Assembly: GCA_013349295.1 (NCBI GenBank)
Contig: DUZW01000009.1
Location: 20,924-84,923 of the forward strand
DNA length: 64,000 nt
Direction: 5' to 3'
From: Deltaproteobacteria bacterium
Lineage (GTDB): Bacteria; Desulfobacterota; Desulfobulbia; Desulfobulbales; Desulfurivibrionaceae
The notes beneath the pieces were generated by a model. It worked only from the letters and a program-made list of their open reading frames with translations, was not told the DNA's origin and made no database searches. A program made the position numbers and the translations under genes. Shown in pieces: positions 9,759-18,698 of this stretch (the first letter of the stretch is position 1; every line of letters starts with the position of its first letter).

Positions 9759-10035
9759 AGTTATCTTCTCCCGTGAATCACCATTCACGGTCATCCCGCG
9801 CACAGAAAACCACCTACCATACCCGGTGTCAAGCGGTTGCGAGAGCAGCACTGCGGCGAAAGCCGACATCGGCAAAGATTTTGACGAAGTTTTCGCCATA
9901 TGGTACTTTGCCCCACTTGCACACCGGCGCCGCCATGCTTATATATATTCCACTTTGAGACTTTGGCCGGTGCTTTTCGCACCAGGACTTTTTCTAAAAC
10001 ACTATCTGCTTGTTCTCGAGATTAAGAAACGGATT

Positions 10036-10136
10036 TAGGAGCGGTTACCGAATAATCATTTTTTACCCATTCCGTTACAGCTCCTTATGCCGTTTTTGCT
10101 ATTTAAATGGCCTGCTTATTTTGTTACAACGGCTTA
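10036..10136 (-). mobile_element. MITE-like palindromic repeat, copy D (upstream of TPR gene)
   Basis: Reverse strand TAAGCCGTTGTAACAAAATAAGCAGGCC...AAAACGGCATAAGGAGCTGTAACGGAATGGG...ATTATTCGGTAACCGCTCCTA. Confidence 0.8.
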
Positions 10137-10173
10137 CGATTTTCAACCATTTTGAAGAATGAGGACGCCCCCT

Positions 10174-10797
10174 ATGTCTGCCCAACAAGAAGATCTGCCT
10201 AAGATCATTGAAGAACTTGAACAAAAATGCATTGAACTTCCGGACAATATCGTGGCCCACCACCATCTGGCCTTGGTTTACCGCAAGGCCGGAAGGACAA
10301 ACGACGCCATGCGATCGCTCGAAAGATGCCTGAAAATAGACCCCCATGCCGTTGAGGCCCTCATCAATATCGGGGCCATGCACTTTGAACAGGGCGAACT
10401 TGACAAGGCCCTGGCCGCAAACCAGGCGGCAGTGCAGGTCAATCCGGCATTGGCCCAGCCCCACAACAATATCGGCCTTATCTGGCAACAAAAGGGGGAA
10501 AGCGACAAAGCCATTGCCGCTTACACCTTGGCCACGCAGAATGACCCGAAAATGCACATGGCCTGGATCAACTTGGCCTCGGCCCAGGTTATGGCCGGCA
10601 ATTTCGAACTTGCGGTCAATGCTGCCAAGGAAGCGGTAAAGCTTGAGCCGGACTTCCCCATGGCCCACAACAACCTCGCGGTGGCCCTTTATTACAATAA
10701 GGATTTTCAGGCGGCCAAAAAATCGCTGGCTAAGGCAAAGGAGCTCGGCTATGCGGTCGACCAGCGCCTTGTCGAGGCCATTGAGAACGAGCTGTAA
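10174..10797 (+). CDS. TPR repeat protein
   Basis: Multiple TPR units, e.g. AHHHLALVYRKAGRTNDAMRSLERCLKIDPHAVEALINIGAMHFEQGELDKALAANQAAVQVNPALAQPHNNIG. Confidence 0.88.
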   Translation: MSAQQEDLPKIIEELEQKCIELPDNIVAHHHLALVYRKAGRTNDAMRSLERCLKIDPHAVEALINIGAMHFEQGELDKALAANQAAVQVNPALAQPHNNIGLIWQQKGESDKAIAAYTLATQNDPKMHMAWINLASAQVMAGNFELAVNAAKEAVKLEPDFPMAHNNLAVALYYNKDFQAAKKSLAKAKELGYAVDQRLVEAIENEL

Positions 10798-10799
10798 TC

Positions 10800-11948
10800 A
10801 TGGCCAAAGACGCACAGATAAAGGTCAGCCCCTGGTGCCCATTCTGCGGCCAGGATGTGGGTCGCCCTCGGGAACCGGTACAGCGAAAGCTGGACGAATT
10901 CACCATGGGCGAATGCCAGTGCGGCGCGACATATACCTGCGATCCCACCGGCTTTAATGTAGGAGCGGCCATGGTCGAGGCCATAGTCCATGCCTGCGAC
11001 GACAACTGGGATCTGGCTTGGGAACTGCTTCCGGATGAGGATTACCTGACGGGCCGGATTGACAATTACGACGAGCAGACCCATCAGGTTTACGAAACCA
11101 AGAATGTCGACGGCCGCAAGGTGGCCGGCGTCCTCTATTTTGTCCGACTTAACCGGGAACTGGCCGCGCTGGCCAAACGTCTGCATACGGACAAGAATGC
11201 CAAGGACAGCACCCTGCTTGAGGAAGATCCGGCAAATGACCTCCCGGCAATGGAATCGGCCCGCGATCCCAAACGCAAAAAGAAACGGGCGGACAAAACC
11301 ACCGTCACCCAAATGGCGAAGACTCAAGACATCGATGGCTTGGTTGACCTTGCCTTCGACGATCTCAAGACCCTGCGCTTCATCCAACGTCTGCTCTATG
11401 ATCCTGACGAGAGTAACCGCTGGCAATACGCCCATGTCCTGGGCCAGGTCTGCCGGCGCCTCTCCACCCGAAAACCCGGAGCGGTGAGCGATCTGCTGCA
11501 CCGGCTGTTCGAGGCATGTTCCGATTCCGCAGCAGCTCACTGGGGCCTGCTGGAGTCCATCGGTTCAATCATTGCGGCACGGGCCGACATTTATGGTGGT
11601 TTTGCCAGGCACCTTCTCATGCACCGTGGAGTACCAACCACCAGGGTTCAGGTATTGTGGGCCCTGGGAACCATCGCGGAAAAACGTCCCGACATTGTCC
11701 GTGCCACCCCGTTTTACAGCCTGTTTCCCTTTGTCACCCACTCCGAACCAATCACCAGGGGCCACGCAGTCCGGCTTCTAGGACGGATTGCCGCAACCGA
11801 GGTGGAAAGCGAGATTGAAAAACTGACTGGCGACGAAGCCGAATTAACCATTTACGAGCAGGGGCAACCCGTGCGCACCACCGTGGCAGAACTTGCCAGA
11901 GAAGCACTTGCCCATCTGCACAGATCAAAAGAGCCAAAAAATGACTGA
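10800..11948 (+). CDS. HEAT-repeat-like protein with N-terminal zinc-ribbon-like segment (probably the DVU0298-type family)
   Basis: N-term SPWCPFCGQDVGRP...GECQCGATYTCDPTG; helical repeats RFIQRLLYDPDESNRWQYAHVLGQVCRRLS; ends where the next TPR gene starts. Confidence 0.65.
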   Translation: MAKDAQIKVSPWCPFCGQDVGRPREPVQRKLDEFTMGECQCGATYTCDPTGFNVGAAMVEAIVHACDDNWDLAWELLPDEDYLTGRIDNYDEQTHQVYETKNVDGRKVAGVLYFVRLNRELAALAKRLHTDKNAKDSTLLEEDPANDLPAMESARDPKRKKKRADKTTVTQMAKTQDIDGLVDLAFDDLKTLRFIQRLLYDPDESNRWQYAHVLGQVCRRLSTRKPGAVSDLLHRLFEACSDSAAAHWGLLESIGSIIAARADIYGGFARHLLMHRGVPTTRVQVLWALGTIAEKRPDIVRATPFYSLFPFVTHSEPITRGHAVRLLGRIAATEVESEIEKLTGDEAELTIYEQGQPVRTTVAELAREALAHLHRSKEPKND

Positions 11949-12507
11949 ACAGCAAAAACAGGAACCAAAGGAAGAAAAAAGCCAAGCCCAACTTGACTAC
12001 GAGGCAGGTCAGGAATTCCTCAAAAACCTCGAACCGGCTCAAGCCGCAAATGCCTTTCACAACGCGCTCATTGCTTTTGAGCTCGAAGGCAACGAAAACG
12101 GTATTGCCAATGCGGCGGATAAACTGGGCGATATTTGCGCGAAACGTGGCGATGTGGCGATGGCCCTGAGCCATTATGACCGGGCCTATGCCATTTGCCA
12201 GAAGCAGTCAGACCGCTTCAGCCTTTTCTCCATCGAAAAGAAAAAAGCCAAACTGATGTACGATGCCAAGGACTATGACCAGGCCATCCGACTGTATGGC
12301 GAAGTCCTTGATGAATACAGCGCCCTGCGAAATCCCCAGGGATCGGTGGATACGCTGGAGATTCTGGCGGAGATCTATCTGGCAAAGGGGGAAAAAGACA
12401 AGGCAGCGGATTCATACAGAACGGTGGCCGCGATACACAAGAGCTTCAAACACAGCCGGCATGCGGAAAAATACCTGGAAAAAGCGGCGGAGATCGAAAA
12501 AGGATAA
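11941..12507 (+). CDS. TPR repeat protein
   Basis: MTEQQKQEPKEEKSQAQLDYEAGQEFLKNLEPAQAANAFHNALIAFELEGNENGIANAADKLGDICAKRGDVAMALSHYDRAYAIC. Confidence 0.85.
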   Translation: MTEQQKQEPKEEKSQAQLDYEAGQEFLKNLEPAQAANAFHNALIAFELEGNENGIANAADKLGDICAKRGDVAMALSHYDRAYAICQKQSDRFSLFSIEKKKAKLMYDAKDYDQAIRLYGEVLDEYSALRNPQGSVDTLEILAEIYLAKGEKDKAADSYRTVAAIHKSFKHSRHAEKYLEKAAEIEKG

Positions 12508-12545
12508 ATAAAGGGTCGTGGGCAGATTGTCCCACCTGAAATATC

Positions 12546-13166
12546 CTATTTCTCCTTTGCAGCAATTGTTTCTTCAGTAACATCGCACGACAGCGACTGA
12601 TCAAGAATCACCGCTGCGATGGGCCAGCGCCTTACACCTTTTTCCTCGCCCGCCAACTGGACGGAAAGGTCGTGGAGTATTCGCTGCAGAGCGACAAGAT
12701 TGATCGTCGGGTAGGATTCTCCCGGCTCAAATCCGGAAAGGCCGCAGACATGCCCCTTGCCGTCAATCACTGTGGGAACCCCGTAAGTCCGGCAATTTAC
12801 CGGGCGCGCTTCATAACAAAGACAAAGTCCTTGGTCATCAAGAAGCGGACACCTGATCCGAGCTACGGCCGGATCAAGATGCGCAGCCATGATATGCTCC
12901 CATGCCTGCATGGCTTGGTGCGCCGCCGCTGCTATCTGTTCCCGCATTGGGGCAGCAAGCTTGCGAAAATGAGCTTGAAGATTGACCGCCTCAACAAGTG
13001 ATACATCAAAAACTGCGTGGCAGCAGTCCGCGCATCCTTTTTCGCAGGTGATCGCATCGGGGTGCACCTCGCGCACAGCCTTAAATGCCTGATCAATGGC
13101 GGCAAAAAGCTTATCCAACTCGTCATGCATGTCCGATCTCATTTGCCAAAAAACTGACAGGAGCAC
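12546..13166 (-). CDS. YkgJ-family cysteine cluster protein
   Basis: AITCEKGCADCCHAVFDVSLVEA...RCPLLDDQGLCLCYEARPVNCRTYGVP. Confidence 0.88.
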   Translation of the reverse strand: MLLSVFWQMRSDMHDELDKLFAAIDQAFKAVREVHPDAITCEKGCADCCHAVFDVSLVEAVNLQAHFRKLAAPMREQIAAAAHQAMQAWEHIMAAHLDPAVARIRCPLLDDQGLCLCYEARPVNCRTYGVPTVIDGKGHVCGLSGFEPGESYPTINLVALQRILHDLSVQLAGEEKGVRRWPIAAVILDQSLSCDVTEETIAAKEK

Positions 13167-13211
13167 TTAATCCCGTCAGGAAACACCTGCCTTTCCCTGC
13201 TGGGCGCATCA

Positions 13212-13247
13212 CAAAAAAAAATGCAGAGGAAGCCCTCTGCATTTTTC
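13212..13247 (-). terminator. Rho-independent terminator downstream of dsrABD
   Basis: Stem ATGCAGAGG/CCTCTGCAT flanked by A-run and T-run. Confidence 0.8.
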
Positions 13248-13270
13248 ATATTCACGCTGAAAAACCAATA

Positions 13271-13504
13271 CTAACGATGTTCTTCGTCCTTAGCCCGACC
13301 TTTTGCAGCATACATGGTAGTGCTGCCGCTGGACCAAAAATCCATTTTGCCTTCTTTTACCAGATCATTGGCCGCATTCTTCACTTCACGGGGCTTGGCG
13401 TCGGGATCACAGGCATAAAAATCCTTAACATAGAGCTGGGGCTTGGGAGCATTCAGCGCTTTCTCAAGGATGGCTGCCTTCAACTCGTCTTTGCTTAATG
13501 CCAT
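13271..13504 (-). CDS. dsrD: Dissimilatory sulfite reductase-associated protein DsrD
   Basis: MALSKDELKAAILEKALNAPKPQLYVKDFYACDPDAKPREVKNAANDLVKEGKMDFWSSGSTTMYAAKGR; follows dsrB. Confidence 0.95.
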   Translation of the reverse strand: MALSKDELKAAILEKALNAPKPQLYVKDFYACDPDAKPREVKNAANDLVKEGKMDFWSSGSTTMYAAKGRAKDEEHR

Positions 13505-13614
13505 GGTACTTACTCCTTTCGATAAGGGTTTTAGCAAGCACATCAACAATCAACAGAACAAGGTCAGCAGCTCATTTAAACTGCTGACCCTGCTTCTAAT
13601 GAAGACCGTTCACA

Positions 13615-14745
13615 TTACTTGATATGGCTGGTGAACTTGAACTGTGTAGAAGTTCTCCAGGTATCATACGCCAAGCGGTAGTCGTCAACGGATTTGATGG
13701 TGAACGGGATACCGGTCTTTTCGAAGAATTTCTCCCAGCCGATCCTTGCAGCCCACTCGCCAACACGCTCGTACTTACGAGCATCCTTGGCATAGGTCTC
13801 AAGGATATTCTTCACTGCGGCAACGGTTTCCGGCCAGCGCGGCGGGGTGTTGGGCAGGAAGGGGATAACCAATTTAGAGAACATCGGCATGGACCGGGAG
13901 TTGGAAACCTTGCCGCCAACCAAAATAGCGATACCATCACCTTCCGGATCAGCCAAAGGCATGGCCGGACACATGGTGTAGCAGTTACCGCAGTACATGC
14001 AGCGATCAGCGTTTACCTTTACAGATTTAACATCTTCACCCGCGCTGTTCTTCGCTGTAGCAGGCTTAACCGCGCCCAGAGGACATGCGGAGATGGCCAG
14101 GGGAAGCTCACAGAGACCGGTAATCGCATCGTGGTCGATCATCGGCGGTTTACGATGTACGCCGAGGATGGCGATATCGGAAGCATGTACCGCACCGCAC
14201 ATGTTCAAGCAACATGCCAGAGCTACACGAACCTGCGCAGGCAGCTTGTGAGTGATGAAGTAATCAAACAACTCGTCCATAACGGCCTTGACCACGCCGG
14301 AAGCGTCGGTAGCCGGGGTGTGGCAGTGAATCCAGCCTTGGGTATGCACGCAGTTACTTACAGATGCACCGGTGCCGCCAACGGGGAACTTATTGCCGCG
14401 GCTCTTCAGTTCATCAAGCAGAGGCTGAACCTTGGCTTTTGAATCGACCATGAACTCAACGTTGTTCCGAGTGGTCCAACGAACATAGCCATCACAATGC
14501 GCATCGGCTATGTCGCAGATCTCACGGATCAATTCGATACTGATGAGACGTGCAGCACCAACACGAACGGTGTAACACTCGTCTCCGCTTTCGCCTTTGT
14601 GCATCAAAACGCCGGGCTGAATGATCTCGTGATAGAGCCATTTGCCATAGTTCTTTTTAACAACCGGCGGAAAAAACTGCTCGTAATGTGGCGGACCGAT
14701 GTCTGTGATTCTGTCGGCCATCGGATTCGCTGGATCGTAACCCAT
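13615..14745 (-). CDS. dsrB: Dissimilatory sulfite reductase beta subunit
   Basis: [35 protein letters not shown]...[24 protein letters not shown]...[16 protein letters not shown]...[18 protein letters not shown]. Confidence 0.98.
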   Translation of the reverse strand: MGYDPANPMADRITDIGPPHYEQFFPPVVKKNYGKWLYHEIIQPGVLMHKGESGDECYTVRVGAARLISIELIREICDIADAHCDGYVRWTTRNNVEFMVDSKAKVQPLLDELKSRGNKFPVGGTGASVSNCVHTQGWIHCHTPATDASGVVKAVMDELFDYFITHKLPAQVRVALACCLNMCGAVHASDIAILGVHRKPPMIDHDAITGLCELPLAISACPLGAVKPATAKNSAGEDVKSVKVNADRCMYCGNCYTMCPAMPLADPEGDGIAILVGGKVSNSRSMPMFSKLVIPFLPNTPPRWPETVAAVKNILETYAKDARKYERVGEWAARIGWEKFFEKTGIPFTIKSVDDYRLAYDTWRTSTQFKFTSHIK

Positions 14746-14808
14746 GATAATTCCTCCTTATATCGTAAAATCAGATAAGTTCAATTGTATCAGCAACAAC
14801 CAGGCACA

Positions 14809-16089
14809 TTACTGGGCGTTACGCTTACGGAATTCCTTAACATCACGCTCAAAACCGCCTTCAACCTCGTCTTCCTGCCAGAACACATAGGGGTTGGAAC
14901 GAGGCTCCTTGATATGTTGCGGAACGGGCGTAACTTCCATTACCTTCAGGAAGGTGGGCAGACCGACACGCATGATGGTCTCACCAACACGCTCACGGTT
15001 TTTGCCGACTTCCATCCACCAATCCCAGATCTTCTCGATCACTTCGATGACTTCTTCGAACTCAGTCTCAGGATTAACATCGATAAAAGGAATGGTCATG
15101 GTAGCGAACTGGGCGCCGTCAAGAATCGGGGCCTTGGCGCCGACACAGATGGTTGCTCCCTGCTTGAGACCGGGACGCAGCGCACGAGGCATTACGTTGA
15201 TGCAATGCATGCAACGGGTGCACTCGGAGTTGTCGATCTTAAGGGTATCGCCTTCCATCCACATGCATTCGGTGGGACAGAGATCAAGAACCTCTTTCTT
15301 GATGTCGAACTTGCCCCAATCCTTGCCGGAGTGAGCGCCGGCATTGGGAATGAACTCACCGCTGATGTAACCCTTAACCGCAGCCTGATCGATGCGGATG
15401 TCGTCGCGCCAGGTGCCGATAACAGCAAAGTCGGAACGGGCGATGGCGGCAACGCAATCGTTGGGGCAACCGGAAAACTTAAATTTGAACTTATAAGGGA
15501 AAGCCGGACGATGGATCTCGTCCTGGTAATGCATGGTCAGGTGGTGACAGAGAGCCTGGGTGTCATAGCAACCCCACTCGCAACGAGCCCGGCCAAGGCA
15601 GCACTCGGGAGTACGAAGGTTGGAGCCGGAACCGCCGAGATCCTGATTCAGATCGTGGGTCAGTTCGTAGAACAGGGGCTCCAGGTTCGGGGTGGTGGTG
15701 CCGAGAAGAACCAAGTCGCCGGTGGACCCGTGCATGTTGGTCATACCGGAACCGTATTTCTCCCAGAGGTTGCAGATGTCGCGAAGCTTCGCGCTGCTGT
15801 AAAACTTACTGGAAGGCTGGTTCAAACGTACGGTGTGAAAATGAGCCACACCGGGAAACTGATCCGGCACATCCGAGTACCGGCCGACAATACCGCCACC
15901 GTAACCGAAAACACCGACGATACCGCCGTGTTTCCAATGAGTAATTCTGTCCTTAAAAGACAGCTCAAGCTGACCCAAAATGTCAAAACACTCGGGTTTT
16001 TTCTCTGCCTGACGCTTCAGGTCAGTGACGAAACTCGGCCACGGGCCTTTTTCGAGCTCGTCCAACAAAGGCGTATCATGCTTCGGCAT
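14809..16089 (-). CDS. dsrA: Dissimilatory sulfite reductase alpha subunit
   Basis: MPKHDTPLLDELEKGPWPSFVTDLKRQAEKK...GSGMTNMHGSTGDLVLLGTTTPNLEPLFYELTHDLNQDLGGSGSNLRTPECCLGRARCEW. Confidence 0.98.
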   Translation of the reverse strand: MPKHDTPLLDELEKGPWPSFVTDLKRQAEKKPECFDILGQLELSFKDRITHWKHGGIVGVFGYGGGIVGRYSDVPDQFPGVAHFHTVRLNQPSSKFYSSAKLRDICNLWEKYGSGMTNMHGSTGDLVLLGTTTPNLEPLFYELTHDLNQDLGGSGSNLRTPECCLGRARCEWGCYDTQALCHHLTMHYQDEIHRPAFPYKFKFKFSGCPNDCVAAIARSDFAVIGTWRDDIRIDQAAVKGYISGEFIPNAGAHSGKDWGKFDIKKEVLDLCPTECMWMEGDTLKIDNSECTRCMHCINVMPRALRPGLKQGATICVGAKAPILDGAQFATMTIPFIDVNPETEFEEVIEVIEKIWDWWMEVGKNRERVGETIMRVGLPTFLKVMEVTPVPQHIKEPRSNPYVFWQEDEVEGGFERDVKEFRKRNAQ

Positions 16090-16548
16090 TGTCGATTCCT
16101 CCCTTACTAAGGTAAATTAAATAGGTTTCTAATAAATAAACCGTTCGCCCAGCATCGTTATTTCCAACTCGCAGCACTGAGGGGGCTTTCGAGGCAAGGC
16201 GATTGTAACTACATGTAAAATGTGAACAGTGATTCAGTCAGAGGACCATAGCCAGTGCCGCACTCTTTGTCAATAAAAAATGATATGTTTCCAGCCGGTG
16301 TTTTCATCTCCGCGCCCATTTCTTGTTTTCCTTAACCCACTGGCCTTACCGGTCTAATTTAGCGAGACATTACAAGGACCGCAACATCCTTTTTTGTGCC
16401 TGTTTTCTCCCGGTCGGACATTCCCACGAAGGTGTTTATCTCCTCTTTTTTTTCCTGTACATTGTAGGCACTATTCAGGAGCCGTTCTTGTCATTCAAAC
16501 GACGCCAAATGTATTTTTTTCAACGGCTAACTCGCGAGGAAGCTCCCA

Positions 16549-16853
16549 TGCCAAGACCCAAAAAAATACGTCACTGCGAAGGGCAGAGATGCGGCAAAGC
16601 CTTCAAGCCCGCCCGCATCCCTTTGGCGGAATTGAGCCACATCCCTCTTCTTCAGGATGAGCTGGAAGCCTTGCGGCTCTGCGATCTACAGGGCTTGACC
16701 CAGGAGCAGGCAGGAAACAAAATGGGAATTTCACGGGGAACGGTACAGAGAATTCTGACCTCGGCCCGGCACAAGGTTGCCCAGGCGCTGGTGGAAGGGG
16801 CTGCCCTCATCATCGAAGACAGCCCCGCACTCCAAAATGAGATGAAGAGGTAA
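16549..16853 (+). CDS. DUF134-family predicted DNA-binding protein
   Basis: MPRPKKIRHCEGQRCGKAFKPARIPLAELSHIPLLQDELEALRLCDLQGLTQEQAGNKMGISRGTVQRILTSARHKVAQALVEG; sigma-70 region 4-like HTH. Confidence 0.9.
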
Positions 16854-16855
16854 GC

Positions 16856-17260
16856 TCAGTGCCCTGCCCCATGACAGTTGCCGTGTCCCTGGCAGGCCTG
16901 GGTGGGATCCATCAGGATCAGCTTGTTTTCGACCATGCCCGCGACAACCTCGGCAACCGTTTCAAAGGCATGACGGGCGGCAAAATACACATCAATACCG
17001 ACTTGGGCGAATCCCTGTAACGGCCTCGCCCCCATGCCCGCCACGAGAACGACCTGAACACCATGCTCTTTCAGCATACCCACCGGCTCCATGCAGCCAC
17101 CGGCGCCATGCTCGACACTGACAACCGTATTCACGCCGACAACCTTGCCGTTTTCCAAGTCGACCAGGGTAAAGAGGTCGCAATGCCCGAAGTGCTCGGA
17201 ACGTTCACCCTCAAGTCCGCCAGGGTTGTTTGATGGAACCGCAATTCTTTTCTTGTCCAT
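16856..17260 (-). CDS. NifX/NifB-like dinitrogenase iron-molybdenum cofactor biosynthesis family protein
   Basis: KRIAVPSNNPGGLEGERSEHFGHCDLFTLVDLENGKV...GGCMEPVGMLKEHGVQVVLVAGMGARPLQGFAQVGIDVYF. Confidence 0.9.
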   Translation of the reverse strand: MDKKRIAVPSNNPGGLEGERSEHFGHCDLFTLVDLENGKVVGVNTVVSVEHGAGGCMEPVGMLKEHGVQVVLVAGMGARPLQGFAQVGIDVYFAARHAFETVAEVVAGMVENKLILMDPTQACQGHGNCHGAGH

Positions 17261-17309
17261 AAGCTGACTCCTTCCGTCTTCAGACGTGTTTCTTTTTTTC
17301 TTCCCTTTT

Positions 17310-18296
17310 CTATTCCGCGCTGGGCGCCGGCCCGAAAATCCTGTCGCTGAACTTCACATACCAGGCTGCGGACTGGACCTGAACGATATAAGATACCGCG
17401 ATCACCAGGGCAGCATCCGCCCCCTTGCTTCCGAAGGCATTGATGGCGATAGCCAGAGCGATGGAAAGGTTTCGCATCACCGTCCCGTACACCAAGGCGA
17501 TGGCATCGCCGCGATTAAAAAATACCCTGCCGACCATGGTACTCAGACCGAAATTAAACACATACATAATGAGCAGCGGCATAAAAATACCGCCCAGAAT
17601 TCCAGGATTCTCCGAGATTCCCTTAGCCTTCAGGGCAATGGCCACAAAAACAATACCCAGCACCCCCACCGTAGACAAGGAGGGGAAACGGGATGCCCAG
17701 GTTTGCTTGAATTCCTGCATCCCATATTTTCTCAAAAACATCTGCCGGGTAAGATAGCCCAGAAACATGGGCAAAAAAACAATGACAAGTATCTGTTTGA
17801 CCACCAGCATCAGGTCAATATCGACCCTGGCGCCCATGAGCCCCTGCACATAGAAAGGTGTGGCCAGCGACCCCAGGGTCAAACCGATGACGGTCATATT
17901 GACGGCGGCGGCCAGATTCCCCTTGGCAAATCCTGTCCAGGAAATGGTCATGCCGCTGGTTGGCAACAGGGAGGCAAGGAGCAGGCCCAGTGCCATATAA
18001 GGTTGGTCCCGGAAAAAAATAAGCCCCAGGCCATAGGCGATAAAAGGTACAACGGCAAAATTGACGACCTGGGCAAAAAGCTGCAACCTGACATTTTTGA
18101 TCCCGTCCTGCAAGGACCTGATGTTCAAAGTCACCATCATGGGGTAGACCATAAGAAAGGTGAATGGCAAAATCAGGGCCTTAAGCGCGTACAAAGATGC
18201 GGAAACAGCGCTGAGCCCGAACAAATATCCCGCCGCCATCATGGCCGGGATGAGCACAACCAACCGCTTGTTGAGTTTGATCAAAAAATTCCACAT
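17310..18296 (-). CDS. Bile acid:sodium symporter / ACR3-like arsenite transporter family protein
   Basis: Hydrophobic 10-TM-like protein: LLLASLLPTSGMTISWTGFAKGNLAAAVNMTVIGLTLGSLATPFY. Confidence 0.8.
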   Translation of the reverse strand: MWNFLIKLNKRLVVLIPAMMAAGYLFGLSAVSASLYALKALILPFTFLMVYPMMVTLNIRSLQDGIKNVRLQLFAQVVNFAVVPFIAYGLGLIFFRDQPYMALGLLLASLLPTSGMTISWTGFAKGNLAAAVNMTVIGLTLGSLATPFYVQGLMGARVDIDLMLVVKQILVIVFLPMFLGYLTRQMFLRKYGMQEFKQTWASRFPSLSTVGVLGIVFVAIALKAKGISENPGILGGIFMPLLIMYVFNFGLSTMVGRVFFNRGDAIALVYGTVMRNLSIALAIAINAFGSKGADAALVIAVSYIVQVQSAAWYVKFSDRIFGPAPSAE

Positions 18297-18611
18297 GGGG
18301 ATATTCCTCGCCTCATCAAATTAAAAAAAGCCAGTCATTCAGGTTGGTGCGTCGCATCAAGCATCCCGCGAAGCACCAGGAAGGATCAGCCGGAGAACCG
18401 TTTGAAATCATCTGGACACTTGCCGAGTTCAGCTCGATCCGAATCTTTCCGGTTCAAGCTGCTACCCTTTCATTCTTCCTATTTTTTTTAAAACTTCAGA
18501 GAAATGCACCGGCCTCATTATGTGCATATGCTCACAATAAGCCGGAGAAAACCGCGTGTCAAGCCGGGAATTAAGCAAAAAAGAAAACATTTAAACACCC
18601 ACCCGAAAGGT

Positions 18612-18645
18612 TTGACAGACAGCGCCAATCGCGATAGGCTATCGC
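18612..18645 (+). promoter_or_regulatory. Putative promoter with overlapping perfect dyad upstream of CoA-disulfide reductase gene
   Basis: TTGACA at 18612-18617 followed by GCGATAG-G-CTATCGC (18631-18645) about 55 nt before the start codon. Confidence 0.45.
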
Positions 18646-18698
18646 ACATTCGCGCGACCTAATCAACTATACTCACTCTTTATATAAGGACAGTTGCC

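Noticed and set aside
9759-10035. Cobalamin riboswitch upstream of cbiA
   Set aside because: Looked for a B12-box-like element on the reverse strand and did not find a convincing match.
14785-16110. 441-aa plus-strand ORF
   Set aside because: Antisense to dsrA, whose identity is unambiguous.
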